10,202 nt of DNA from Eubacteriales bacterium (GCA_028717405.1 JAQUNY010000048.1:1-10202); one strand, 5' to 3'; numbered from the stretch's first letter, positions 1 through 6,672 are shown. Notes: generated by a model not told the origin, from the letters alone. Translations and numbers: made by a program.

Positions 1-1190
1 TGATTGCGGTCGCGTCTTACCATCATTTCCACATGTGCCAGCACCTCGGGACGCGATTCAAAGCGCCGGTTTTCATCCATAACCACCATTCCAAGGCTGT
101 CGCACGCGTCCAATATTTCCCTGGCAGGCATATTATGCGAGCAGCGATAAGCATTGGTCCCCATTTCTTTCAGGCGTCTGATACGGTAATACTGAATCGA
201 ATCAGGGACAGCAACCCCCACTCCCGCATGATCCTGATGATTGCATGTGCCTTTCAGCTTTAAAGGTTTTCCGTTAAGGAAAAAGCCTTTGTCCGGATCT
301 ATGGCGATAGTGCGGAAACCAAATTTTATACTGTCTTCATCAACTATGACATTATTCTTCAATAACCATACTTTCATTGTATACAGCTTTGGGGTCTTAA
401 TATCCCAGCGCTCCGGATCATTAATGTCAAAGCGTTGCAGTATCAGGCTTTTCGTATCAGAATCACACCGGCAGTGTTCAGTCAGGCATTCGGATATAAT
501 CTCATCGCCGTCATAGATCGCCGCCTTGAAGGAATAGACTTCCTTTTCGTATGCAGAATTCTCTATGGTCGTTTCAAGTTCAACATACCAATCATTTTGA
601 GTATTATTCTTAAAAACCGGCTTGACCCATAATCCATTATGCGCTATATGCAGCATATCCTTGGCAAACAGGCGGACATGCCGGTAGATTCCTGCACCTT
701 CATACCACCATCCTTCAGTTGCCAATCCTCCAATATATACAGCAAGTACATTCGGACGGCTGCCAAACCATACACGGTCGGTAATGTCAACTGGCAATTC
801 AGCATACGCACTGAATGAACGCGTCATCAGCGAACCATTCAGGTATATTTCTGCTGTTACTGCAAGGCCTTCAAAGCAAATCGATATGTGCCTGCCTTGT
901 AAAGACGCGTCAAGCCGGAATGTTTTACGGTACCAACCGTTGCTGCGGGTTTTATATCCATGTGAAACCAGATTATCCGGACTGAATCCGGATTCTGAGA
1001 ACCAGTCATGCGGCAGGTTCAGGACACGCCATTCACTGTCGTCATATGTAATGGAAGCAGCCCCTTGAAGACCGCCGGCTTTGGAGACATTGTATGAATT
1101 TGTATGGCTTCCTTTGATACCGGTATCGATGTCTCCGCGGAAAAATTTCCATTCCTTATCCATAACAAAACTACGTCTTGCAGATCCCAT
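1..1190 (-). CDS. GH2 family glycoside hydrolase, beta-galactosidase-like, N-terminal part (runs off left edge)
   Basis: Seen: 396 codons open from an ATG at 1190 to the window edge, preceded by a ribosome binding site GAGAGGT at 1198-1204 with 7 nt spacing. The translation carries successive GH2 hallmarks: LPHDW at residues 59-63, NGWYRKTF at 84-91 in the jelly-roll sugar-binding domain, GWWYEGAGIYRHV at 160-172, an Ig-like domain at about 185-295 ending in IKFGFRTI, then the start of the TIM barrel with GKPLKLKGTCNHQDHAGVG (307-325), GTNAYRCSHN (344-353) and GMVVMDENRRF (367-377). Known: this order is that of beta-galactosidase/beta-glucuronidase GH2 enzymes. The acid/base Glu (in an NE motif after RDRNHP) and the nucleophile lie beyond the edge. 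No signal peptide is visible, so the enzyme is probably cytoplasmic and acts on imported oligosaccharides. The exact sugar cannot be told. It is on the same strand as the upstream GRE1/SBP pair but 480 bp away, with its own candidate promoter. Confidence 0.93.
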   Translation of the reverse strand, partial: MGSARRSFVMDKEWKFFRGDIDTGIKGSHTNSYNVSKAGGLQGAASITYDDSEWRVLNLPHDWFSESGFSPDNLVSHGYKTRSNGWYRKTFRLDASLQGRHISICFEGLAVTAEIYLNGSLMTRSFSAYAELPVDITDRVWFGSRPNVLAVYIGGLATEGWWYEGAGIYRHVRLFAKDMLHIAHNGLWVKPVFKNNTQNDWYVELETTIENSAYEKEVYSFKAAIYDGDEIISECLTEHCRCDSDTKSLILQRFDINDPERWDIKTPKLYTMKVWLLKNNVIVDEDSIKFGFRTIAIDPDKGFFLNGKPLKLKGTCNHQDHAGVGVAVPDSIQYYRIRRLKEMGTNAYRCSHNMPAREILDACDSLGMVVMDENRRFESRPEVLAHVEMMVRRDRN

Positions 1191-1217
1191 ATTAATTACC
1201 TCTCATATTAAGTAGTC

Positions 1218-1261
1218 AGTGTAAAGTTAATTACACTTAGTTAACATTGTCAACATTGAAA
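1218..1261 (-). promoter_or_regulatory. Candidate GH2 promoter and operator
   Basis: On the minus strand a perfect TTGACA (1253-1248) stands 17 bp before TTAACT (1230-1225), a weak -10 match (3 of 6). That -10 is the exact spacer of an inverted repeat with 7-bp arms, agtgtaa at 1218-1224 and ttacact at 1231-1237. Overlapping the -35 are two adjacent 9-mers, acattgtca (1244-1252) and acattgaaa (1253-1261), both of which recur in the SBP/AraC control region. The arrangement suits a regulated promoter 35-65 bp upstream of the GH2 start codon. The promoter call is inference; the repeats are seen directly. Confidence 0.4.
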
Positions 1262-1408
1262 TATGCTATTTACATGGGCTCAAATGTCTTTTAATATAAA
1301 AAACAATGATCCCTCTTTTGGGTATAATTGAGTTCGCGACACCACCAAAAATACAAAAGAAAAGGGTGTCATTGTTTTAACTCAATTATATCAGTTTTAA
1401 TAGCATAT
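1261..1408 (-). repeat. Nested inverted-repeat element, possible attenuator or MITE remnant
   Basis: Three pairs of inverted arms lie in 148 bp. The outermost are atatgctatt (1261-1270) and aatagcatat (1399-1408), a perfect 10-bp pair. Inside, 1300-1320 pairs with 1354-1378 in about 20 bp with small internal loops, and 1323-1334 (tataattgagtt) pairs perfectly over 12 bp with 1379-1390. The two inner pairs interlock, so both cannot form as simple hairpins at once. Read on the minus strand, the 20-bp hairpin is followed by six T (1303-1298), as in an intrinsic terminator. The 12-bp pair would then act as the competing hairpin. The palindromic ends equally fit a small non-autonomous mobile element. 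No target duplication is visible directly outside the outer arms. Confidence 0.5.
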
Positions 1409-1414
1409 AATGAA

Positions 1415-1446
1415 ATTTTGATTTTTCAAATTTTTGATTTTTCAAA
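1415..1446. repeat. 16-bp tandem repeat, two copies
   Basis: Copies at 1415-1430 and 1431-1446 agree at 15 of 16 positions. Each contains ttgatttttcaa, itself a small inverted repeat. It sits just outside the nested inverted-repeat element, in very AT-rich DNA. No function can be assigned. Confidence 0.6.
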
Positions 1447-1463
1447 TACAACAATTGTTTTTA

Positions 1464-1643
1464 TTAATAGTGAAAAACATACCCCTTAAACTGCTTTATT
1501 ATACTGAGTGAATCACCATTACTGATCAATCCGTCCAGTGTTATAGCTGCTATTTGGTATTTATCACCGCCATTTGTAGTCCAGTTTGCTTTTTCAATAC
1601 ATCGTTTATTTTGTCTTATTCTTTTTGGTCTGTTTCTATTATT
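1464..1643 (-). pseudogene. Possible decayed coding fragment, unidentified
   Basis: The minus strand stays open for about 59 codons, from just after a stop at 1644-1646 to a stop at 1464-1466. No ATG, GTG or TTG start with a ribosome binding site is seen at its 5' end. The part at roughly 1466-1590 has balanced base composition and protein-like codon choice, including TTNGGDKYQIAAITLDG and SNGDSLSIIKQF, and it contrasts with the AT-rich DNA on both sides. It begins within 30 bp of the GRE1 stop. It could be the tail of a lost gene or chance. I do not recognise a family. Confidence 0.2.
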
Positions 1644-1670
1644 TTATTTTTAATAATTTATTTCCTTATA

Positions 1671-3947
1671 CTACTCGTAAAAGTTCCTTGTCAAAACCTC
1701 CTGCTGCCATTCTGGCGAAAGGCTTGTAAACTTGGCTGAAAAACCGCAAACCCGGACAATCAAGTCAGGATGGTCTTCAGGATGCTTCTGTGCATCCAAA
1801 AGTTGTTCTTTTGTTACACAGTTCAACTGCAGGGACTCAACTGCAGTATAAGTTATTGTTCTTAAAAAGGCTTCACAAATATCCAATGTTACCCTATTGG
1901 AGGGCAGGATGATATTGATGACCGAGTTGGCAGCCAGGGTGCTTTCATCCAGGGCTCCCATACTGTTTACGACACTTGTCACCGAAGGGATCTTCTTTAA
2001 TCTTGACGGTGTAAGGCCTTGTGTTATATAGTCACCGTTTCGTCTCCCGTCGGGAGTTGCAAGTGTCTTTGCGCCCCACCAGCGGATTTCAGTATAGGTA
2101 AGGTGTCCCAGTAAAACCTTTCCGCCGTAGGTGCCAGTCAAATCCTGCAGCATATTGAACAGGTCGTTGTTAAAACGGGCTGCCAATGTACAGGACTCAG
2201 TGCTGCCGTCTCCCCAACCATTACAATTGATTGCATCTGCTCTCATGTACTCGGCATTTTCCCAGTTGTTCCTGATGGCTGCCAGAAAATCTCCGAAAGC
2301 GTATTTTTTGCTGTCAAAGCATAATTGTTTTATGGCAAGGAGTGAGTCAACTATATTAGGTAAACCAACGCAATCGAAGTGGTCGTCACGATATTTACAG
2401 CCGCCTGCGGTATAATCCTTTTTCTTATCAATGCAGCTTTCAAGCGTTGATGAAAATATCGGCAGAACATCGACCTGGTCCCACATGTTGCCGCCCTTTT
2501 GGGTGATGCGCAAACGTTCTTTGAACAATATCAATATATTATCGCAAACGATCTTATATACTTCTTCAAAACTTTGAGCGTCATCAACAGGGTTGAACCT
2601 CATGCCAACATTTTCCATGCGGTCGGTCAAATTATGTATGGTATATTCGAAAACCTTCAATAAATTCACATAATTGCCGCCGTCAGCTTTTTCGCTCCCA
2701 TTGGTAAGCATGCCCCAGCAACCGCTTACCAGATAATCCCTTGCTTCTTCTAACGGACGGCCTGCCCGTACCAGTGCAGGTATTACTGCATCATCATTTT
2801 GAAAAATAACGGTGCTCCTACTGTCGACAACAGACCTGTCGATTTCGTCAAGGTATTCTTTCGGCGAATTTTTGAAATAACGGCATTTGATTTTTGGGAA
2901 AATGATTTTTTCATCCCTTGTCGCCTGCAGGAACATTTTCGTGAGTTCGTTGTAAAGAGGTTTGCCGTCTTCATCGCAGCCGCCCAGGACATAGGTGTTT
3001 TCAAGTTCGTGGTCTGCATAGCCTGCCATTATCTTGTTGTGGTCATAAACCATATCAAATCCGATAAGGAATTTACAGATAAGTTCATAAGCTTCATTGG
3101 GGGTTAAAATGCCTTTTTCAATGTCAGATCGATAGAATGGATACAGATCCATGTCGATCCGTCCGAAAGTATTGGGACCAATACCCTCTAAAGTGCCCAA
3201 AGCCTTGCGGAAAAATGCATAAAAATTCAGAGCTTCATAAAAAGTCTCCGGTTTTTCCCAAGGTACATGCTTTGCTGTTTCGGCAATATGCTTATAATTT
3301 GACTTTATAGCTTCGTCTGATGCAGCGGCTGATTTGGATTCTGCCTTTGCAGCAAACTTTTCAGCCATTTTCTTTAACTGGAGCATACCCTCCATCACAG
3401 ATAGAAGGAATTCTTTTTCTTCAATCGCATTTGCAGTCGTTAACTGCTTTTCAGCATCCAAATATATGCCCTTCAGGCCTTTTTCCAAAAAAGGCCTGTA
3501 ATTGGGTGCAAAATGCTGCATCGTATCATTATAAGGGCCGCAGATCAAATAAAACTGCTCCTTTTTTTGAGCTTGACTGATATTCCATATTTCAAGGTCT
3601 TGTTCCCTGAACTTATGCTCGTTCTTCCAATAAGTCCAGCCGCCCGGATGACGATGACCTTTTACTGAGCTCGCGGAGGTTGCCATTTTGCTCCAATACC
3701 GCGAACCATCGCAGGTCGCTGCCATTGTTCCGGTTTCGTAATAAAAAGGTGAATTGTCAAATAATACCGGGTCGAACATGTCAGCTATCGTCCTATACTG
3801 GTAAGTTTTCATTTGATAGACCGACATTGATTTGTAATCACTGTCATCCAAAACAGCTACACATTTTTCATAAAAAGCATCTGAACGGTCATCCGCTTCA
3901 ACCCAGTAATATTGTTTCAGCTCTTCACGCAAAGCATTGTAATTCAT
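1671..3947 (-). CDS. Glycyl radical enzyme 1 (pyruvate formate-lyase-like family, substrate unknown)
   Basis: Seen: 758 aa from the ATG at 3947, chosen because AGAGGG (3959-3954) lies 6 nt before it; an in-frame ATG at 3983 would lie inside the SBP gene. The PFL-type barrel covers about residues 1-620, with FGRIDMDLYPFYRSDIEKG at 261-279 and the candidate thiyl Cys410 in SGCWGM. The C-terminal glycyl-radical domain has TPDGRR (631-636) and VRVCGFSAKF with radical Gly735, 23 residues from the end. Length and Gly position match E. coli PFL closely (760 aa, G734). Known: an activating radical-SAM enzyme makes the Gly radical, which passes to the Cys to start substrate chemistry. Odd: there is no Cys-Cys pair as in true PFL, and Gly412 replaces the Glu found two residues after Cys in GCVEP-type enzymes, so the reaction cannot be assigned. 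It is co-transcribed with the upstream SBP gene. No activase is adjacent. Confidence 0.92.
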   Translation of the reverse strand: MNYNALREELKQYYWVEADDRSDAFYEKCVAVLDDSDYKSMSVYQMKTYQYRTIADMFDPVLFDNSPFYYETGTMAATCDGSRYWSKMATSASSVKGHRHPGGWTYWKNEHKFREQDLEIWNISQAQKKEQFYLICGPYNDTMQHFAPNYRPFLEKGLKGIYLDAEKQLTTANAIEEKEFLLSVMEGMLQLKKMAEKFAAKAESKSAAASDEAIKSNYKHIAETAKHVPWEKPETFYEALNFYAFFRKALGTLEGIGPNTFGRIDMDLYPFYRSDIEKGILTPNEAYELICKFLIGFDMVYDHNKIMAGYADHELENTYVLGGCDEDGKPLYNELTKMFLQATRDEKIIFPKIKCRYFKNSPKEYLDEIDRSVVDSRSTVIFQNDDAVIPALVRAGRPLEEARDYLVSGCWGMLTNGSEKADGGNYVNLLKVFEYTIHNLTDRMENVGMRFNPVDDAQSFEEVYKIVCDNILILFKERLRITQKGGNMWDQVDVLPIFSSTLESCIDKKKDYTAGGCKYRDDHFDCVGLPNIVDSLLAIKQLCFDSKKYAFGDFLAAIRNNWENAEYMRADAINCNGWGDGSTESCTLAARFNNDLFNMLQDLTGTYGGKVLLGHLTYTEIRWWGAKTLATPDGRRNGDYITQGLTPSRLKKIPSVTSVVNSMGALDESTLAANSVINIILPSNRVTLDICEAFLRTITYTAVESLQLNCVTKEQLLDAQKHPEDHPDLIVRVCGFSAKFTSLSPEWQQEVLTRNFYE

Positions 3948-3963
3948 AGTAATCCCTCTACTT

Positions 3964-5598
3964 CTACTTTGCCGTTGCAGCATCGATTATGTCCTGTACT
4001 GCAGGCTTACAGGCATCTATTGCTGACGAAGTGGCCGTTATCTGAGTTGCTACTTTATAGATTACATCGGTCACTACTTTAGTTATGGCCGGAGGAAAAT
4101 AATCAACATATTCGTCTTTTATGTTTGTATAACTTAAAAATAAATTAATAAACCTGTCAATATCATCCTCATAAACCCTCACTCTTGCTGCACTCACAAA
4201 AACTTCTTCATCTGAACAATAATATGGCTTTGACTCATCCCATAATATCTGCCAGTAAGTGAGAGCTTTAACGACCGGTTCAGGATCAGTTAATGTCGCC
4301 GGGAAGAAAAATTCATGAAGAGCTGAGTAAGCCAAGACAGAAGCATTACCAGGATTATCAGGCCCATTGGGCAGTTGTATAAAAGTTATATCCGATTGCG
4401 GGTATTTGCTTTTATTGACTGCAAGCCACCAGTCACCTGCAATATACATTGATGCCAAATTTTTCTCAAAATCGGTAGTGCCGTTTTTATATGTAATTAC
4501 TTTATATGTATGATAAAAATCACTCAAGAACTGCAGTGGTTTCATTGCTTTATAGTCATCAAGACTATATACATATTTTTCTCCTTCTCTTGATACTACC
4601 GTAGCCAAATTCGAATATAAGAATGCTCTCCCAATAGTCTGGGAACTATCTGTTGTCAATCCCCATATGTCAATTACCCCATCACCGTTGGTATCTTGGG
4701 TCATTTTTTGAGCTACATCAAGAAATGTATTCCAGTTCCAGGTGTTTGTATAAAGATATTCCTTGAGAGAGATGCCTTCCCTGTTCATCATATCGGTATG
4801 GTACCAAATTATATATGGTATTTGTACATTACAGCCCCAGATAGCGTATAGGTTTGCAGTGTTAAAAAGTCCGTATGCATGGTAATTCTTGTATCTCTGT
4901 ACTACGTCGGAACTTATATCAATATATTCGTTCAACGGCAGAATCCAACCGTTTTTGTCATATAGCATTAAAGCCTTGGATCTGGTAATCCTGTACGCAT
5001 CATAAGTCAAGGTACCTGCCATATATGATGTTTGAAATAAATTATGTATAGCGCCAATACCACCAGGTAGAAGTTCAAACACGAATTTGCAGTTAAATTT
5101 TTCTTCTGCCGCCTTCATCAATTTATACCTTGTATCATACACTTTATTCGTATCACTTGGAAAAGGATTTTGCGGGTTCTCTGTCAAAGTAGCAATACAA
5201 AACTTGATTTCTCTTCCTTTAAGGTCATAGACCTTCTCATCTGGTGAAACTGTAACATCACCTGTATTATTTCCGGTCCCGCTGTCCTGATTTGCTTCAA
5301 TTTCCTCTGTACTTTCACTGATTTCGCTGGTTTCACTGTTCGCACCTGTTGTAACAACCACTTCTGTAGTATCAGCATAAGTGGCAATGCCACTTGCTGC
5401 TGATGATTGTGACATGCTTGCTGAAACAGGCTTTGATGTCGTTTTAACTCCCGCTGTCTGGACACCTGGCTTTGAACTGCTTCCTGTTATACTCGAATTT
5501 TCACCATTCTCCTTACCGCATCCTGCTACTGCGACGAAAAATACACATGCTAACACAATTGTAATAATTTTTATAAATCTGCTTTTCATATTAGTCAT
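3964..5598 (-). CDS. ABC-type sugar solute-binding lipoprotein (family 1-like)
   Basis: Seen: 544 aa; the ATG at 5598 is preceded by AGGGAGG with 5 nt spacing. Lys/Arg-containing N-terminus, hydrophobic core at about 8-25 and lipobox VAGC with lipid-modified Cys27. A Ser/Thr/Glu-rich low-complexity linker covers about 28-122. The binding-protein fold follows, with TYDAYRI near 198-204, DTNGDGVIDIWG (302-313, an EF-hand-like loop usual in clostridial and Paenibacillus sugar-binding proteins) and MYIAGDWW (384-391). Known: such proteins are anchored outside the membrane and hand carbohydrates to an ABC permease. Odd: no permease or ATPase gene lies in the window; instead a cytoplasmic glycyl radical enzyme begins 16 bp downstream. 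The linker, about 95 residues, is long for the family and may span the wall. The ligand is unknown. It is divergent from the AraC gene, which probably controls it. Confidence 0.93.
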   Translation of the reverse strand: MTNMKSRFIKIITIVLACVFFVAVAGCGKENGENSSITGSSSKPGVQTAGVKTTSKPVSASMSQSSAASGIATYADTTEVVVTTGANSETSEISESTEEIEANQDSGTGNNTGDVTVSPDEKVYDLKGREIKFCIATLTENPQNPFPSDTNKVYDTRYKLMKAAEEKFNCKFVFELLPGGIGAIHNLFQTSYMAGTLTYDAYRITRSKALMLYDKNGWILPLNEYIDISSDVVQRYKNYHAYGLFNTANLYAIWGCNVQIPYIIWYHTDMMNREGISLKEYLYTNTWNWNTFLDVAQKMTQDTNGDGVIDIWGLTTDSSQTIGRAFLYSNLATVVSREGEKYVYSLDDYKAMKPLQFLSDFYHTYKVITYKNGTTDFEKNLASMYIAGDWWLAVNKSKYPQSDITFIQLPNGPDNPGNASVLAYSALHEFFFPATLTDPEPVVKALTYWQILWDESKPYYCSDEEVFVSAARVRVYEDDIDRFINLFLSYTNIKDEYVDYFPPAITKVVTDVIYKVATQITATSSAIDACKPAVQDIIDAATAK

Positions 5599-5627
5599 CT
5601 TTCCCTCCCTTTAAGCAACTTTTTTTT

Positions 5628-5646
5628 ATTGTTTCGCTATAACAAT
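5628..5646. promoter_or_regulatory. Inverted repeat with CG near the centre in the SBP leader, possible operator
   Basis: attgtt (5628-5633) and aacaat (5641-5646) form 6-bp arms around a 7-bp spacer containing CG. The general shape, TTGTT then CG then AACAA, resembles LacI-family or catabolite-response operators but does not match the cre consensus well. It lies 30-50 bp before the SBP start codon, a sensible place for repressor binding or roadblock control. Function is inferred. Confidence 0.3.
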
Positions 5647-5679
5647 TAAAAAATTAAAACTTTTGGTGAATTAAAAACT

Positions 5680-5707
5680 CTTTACCCAATTGTCTTTACC
5701 CAATTGT
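5680..5707. repeat. Perfect 14-bp tandem repeat, two copies
   Basis: ctttacccaattgt occurs at 5680-5693 and again at 5694-5707 without a gap or mismatch. AraC-family regulators often bind direct repeats on one DNA face, but a 14-bp period is not a whole number of helical turns. The pair lies between the SBP and AraC starts, about 85-110 bp upstream of the SBP start codon. It could be an operator or a simple duplication. Confidence 0.55.
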
Positions 5708-5736
5708 CTTACTTTTGTGTTTCATTGATGATATCA

Positions 5737-5758
5737 TTTCAATGTGATCACATTGTCA
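5737..5758. promoter_or_regulatory. Palindromic operator candidate in the AraC/SBP divergent region
   Basis: caatgtgatcacattg at 5740-5755 is a perfect 16-bp palindrome. Its wider halves, tttcaatgt (5737-5745) and acattgtca (5750-5758), are exact copies (one inverted) of the two adjacent 9-mers at 1244-1261 before the GH2 gene. A shorter perfect palindrome, atgatatcat, lies at 5728-5737. The TGTGA/TCACA content recalls CRP sites but the half-sites abut with no 6-bp spacer, so CRP binding is not expected. It overlaps the candidate AraC -35. Confidence 0.5.
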
Positions 5759-5780
5759 TTAATTACATTTTATCTATGCT
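5753..5780 (+). promoter_or_regulatory. Candidate promoter of the AraC-family gene
   Basis: TTGTCA (5753-5758) and TATGCT (5775-5780) are separated by 16 bp, about 77-104 bp upstream of the chosen ATG. The -35 overlaps the right half of the palindrome at 5740-5755, which would allow control of the regulator gene itself. The match is moderate and other placements are possible. Confidence 0.3.
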
Positions 5781-5811
5781 CTGCGTATAGCCAATACACT
5801 ATTTAATGCTA

Positions 5812-5827
5812 TTTATACTTTTTGACA
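5812..5827. repeat. 16-mer shared with the GRE2 upstream region, copy 1
   Basis: tttatactttttgaca occurs here, 30-45 bp before the AraC start codon, and again at 9043-9058 upstream of GRE2. These are the only two copies I noticed. An asymmetric 16-bp element near two genes of the same locus is the sort of site an AraC-type regulator recognises, but binding is inference. Confidence 0.45.
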
Positions 5828-5856
5828 ATGAATTAGAAATACCGGGAGATGAATAC

Positions 5857-6672
5857 ATGAGTTTTTTTAATGACAACGAATTATCAATATCAGAAATTAC
5901 GTCAATAATATTTGTGAAAGCGCGTCCGGCAAACCGGCGTTTTATAATGAACAAACGGCTTCATAATGAGCTTATATACCGATTCACCGGGAAATCAGCC
6001 TGCACCTTCAACAATAAAACCTGTATATTCGAAGGAAGCACAGTTATGTTCCTGCCAAAAGGCATCGATTATACCTTTGTTGTTGAAGAACCCGGGGATT
6101 GTATTGATATTTTTTTTAATTTTCCTTTTGAGCCCCCTGACTCTAAAACCGGCGAAATAATAAAAACTGACAATCCCGGACTTTTCCTGAATCTGTTTAC
6201 AAACGCCAACAAAGAATGGACAACAAAGGAAGCCGGGTACTACTCCGGCTGTATTGCAACGGCAAACAGGATTTTATCTGTAATTCAGCAAAGCATCGCA
6301 TCCCGTTATATACCAAAGAGCAGTTCGGACAAAATCAGTAAAGCGGTTGAATATATTCATGAGCATTATCAAGATAGTCAAATAGACTTTGCATATCTAG
6401 CCGAATTATCCGGAATAAGTGTTTCCTACTTCCGTCAGTTGTTCTCTTTGATTTACAAAATGCCGCCGGCAAAATACATAAACCTTTTAAAAATCAATAA
6501 GGCTAAAGACCTGTTAATGAGCGGGCTTTATTCTGTCAGCGAAATATCGGACATACTTGGTTACAGCAACATATATTATTTCAGCAGGTTCTTCAAGAAT
6601 GAAACCGGCAAACCCCCCTCTAATTTTAAACCTGATTATAAACCTGACTTTAAGCCTGATCAGCCTGTTTAA
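5857..6672 (+). CDS. AraC-family transcriptional regulator
   Basis: Seen: 271 aa from the ATG at 5857, chosen because GGGAG (5844-5848) stands 8 nt before it. An in-frame ATG at 5806 would add 17 residues but has no clear binding site. The N-terminal half is a cupin-like ligand-sensing domain (about 30-100) with ELIYRFTGKS and GSTVMFLPKGIDYTF. The C-terminal DNA-binding domain (about 158-255) shows both helix-turn-helix units: DFAYLAELSGISVSYFRQLF, then VSEISDILGYSNIYYFSRFF and KNETGKPPSNF. Known: in Firmicutes such proteins activate adjacent sugar-use genes when the effector is bound. Its position, divergent from SBP-GRE1 and convergent with GRE2, makes it the likely local regulator. Odd: the last residues are a KPD repeat (FKPDYKPDFKPD) encoded in the part that overlaps the GRE2 3' end. 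Confidence 0.95.
   Translation: MSFFNDNELSISEITSIIFVKARPANRRFIMNKRLHNELIYRFTGKSACTFNNKTCIFEGSTVMFLPKGIDYTFVVEEPGDCIDIFFNFPFEPPDSKTGEIIKTDNPGLFLNLFTNANKEWTTKEAGYYSGCIATANRILSVIQQSIASRYIPKSSSDKISKAVEYIHEHYQDSQIDFAYLAELSGISVSYFRQLFSLIYKMPPAKYINLLKINKAKDLLMSGLYSVSEISDILGYSNIYYFSRFFKNETGKPPSNFKPDYKPDFKPDQPV
6625..6660 (+). repeat. Three 12-bp in-frame repeats encoding the (F/Y)KPD tail of AraC
   Basis: Units at 6625-6636, 6637-6648 and 6649-6660 follow the pattern t(t/a)taa(a/g)cctga(t/c) and encode FKPD, YKPD and FKPD. The third unit runs into the stop region of the opposite-strand GRE2 gene (6650-6652). Slippage within this array probably extended the regulator and created the overlap. Confidence 0.8.

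Larger units (their letters stand above)
1191..1670. other. Intergenic region between GRE1 and the GH2 gene
   Basis: This 480-bp AT-rich spacer contains no convincing intact gene. From the GH2 end it holds the GH2 ribosome binding site, a candidate promoter/operator (1218-1261), a nested inverted-repeat element (1261-1408), a 16-bp tandem repeat (1415-1446) and an unassigned open stretch on the minus strand (1464-1643). The first 20 bases past the GRE1 stop show no GC-rich terminator hairpin. The only terminator-like hairpin with a T run in the minus-strand direction is the one inside 1298-1378. Confidence 0.7.

Noticed and set aside
1300..1390. H-type RNA pseudoknot formed by the two interlocking stems
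   Set aside because: The connecting loops are about 2 and 0 nt, too short to cross stems of 12 and 20 bp, so alternative hairpins or a DNA-level repeat are more reasonable.
1554..1739. Plus-strand 61-codon frame with a hydrophobic translation across the GRE1 3' end
   Set aside because: It overlaps the end of GRE1 antisense, its hydrophobicity comes from T-rich DNA, and no ribosome binding site precedes it.
1671..3947. Annotation of GRE1 as pyruvate formate-lyase (pflB)
   Set aside because: Length and the glycyl-radical position fit, but the essential Cys-Cys pair is replaced by Cys-Trp, so formate acetyltransferase activity is not supported.
5740..5755. CRP binding site, because of TGTGA and TCACA in the palindrome
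   Set aside because: CRP sites have 6 bp between the half-sites; here they abut. Clostridial carbon control mostly uses CcpA, so a local regulator is more likely.
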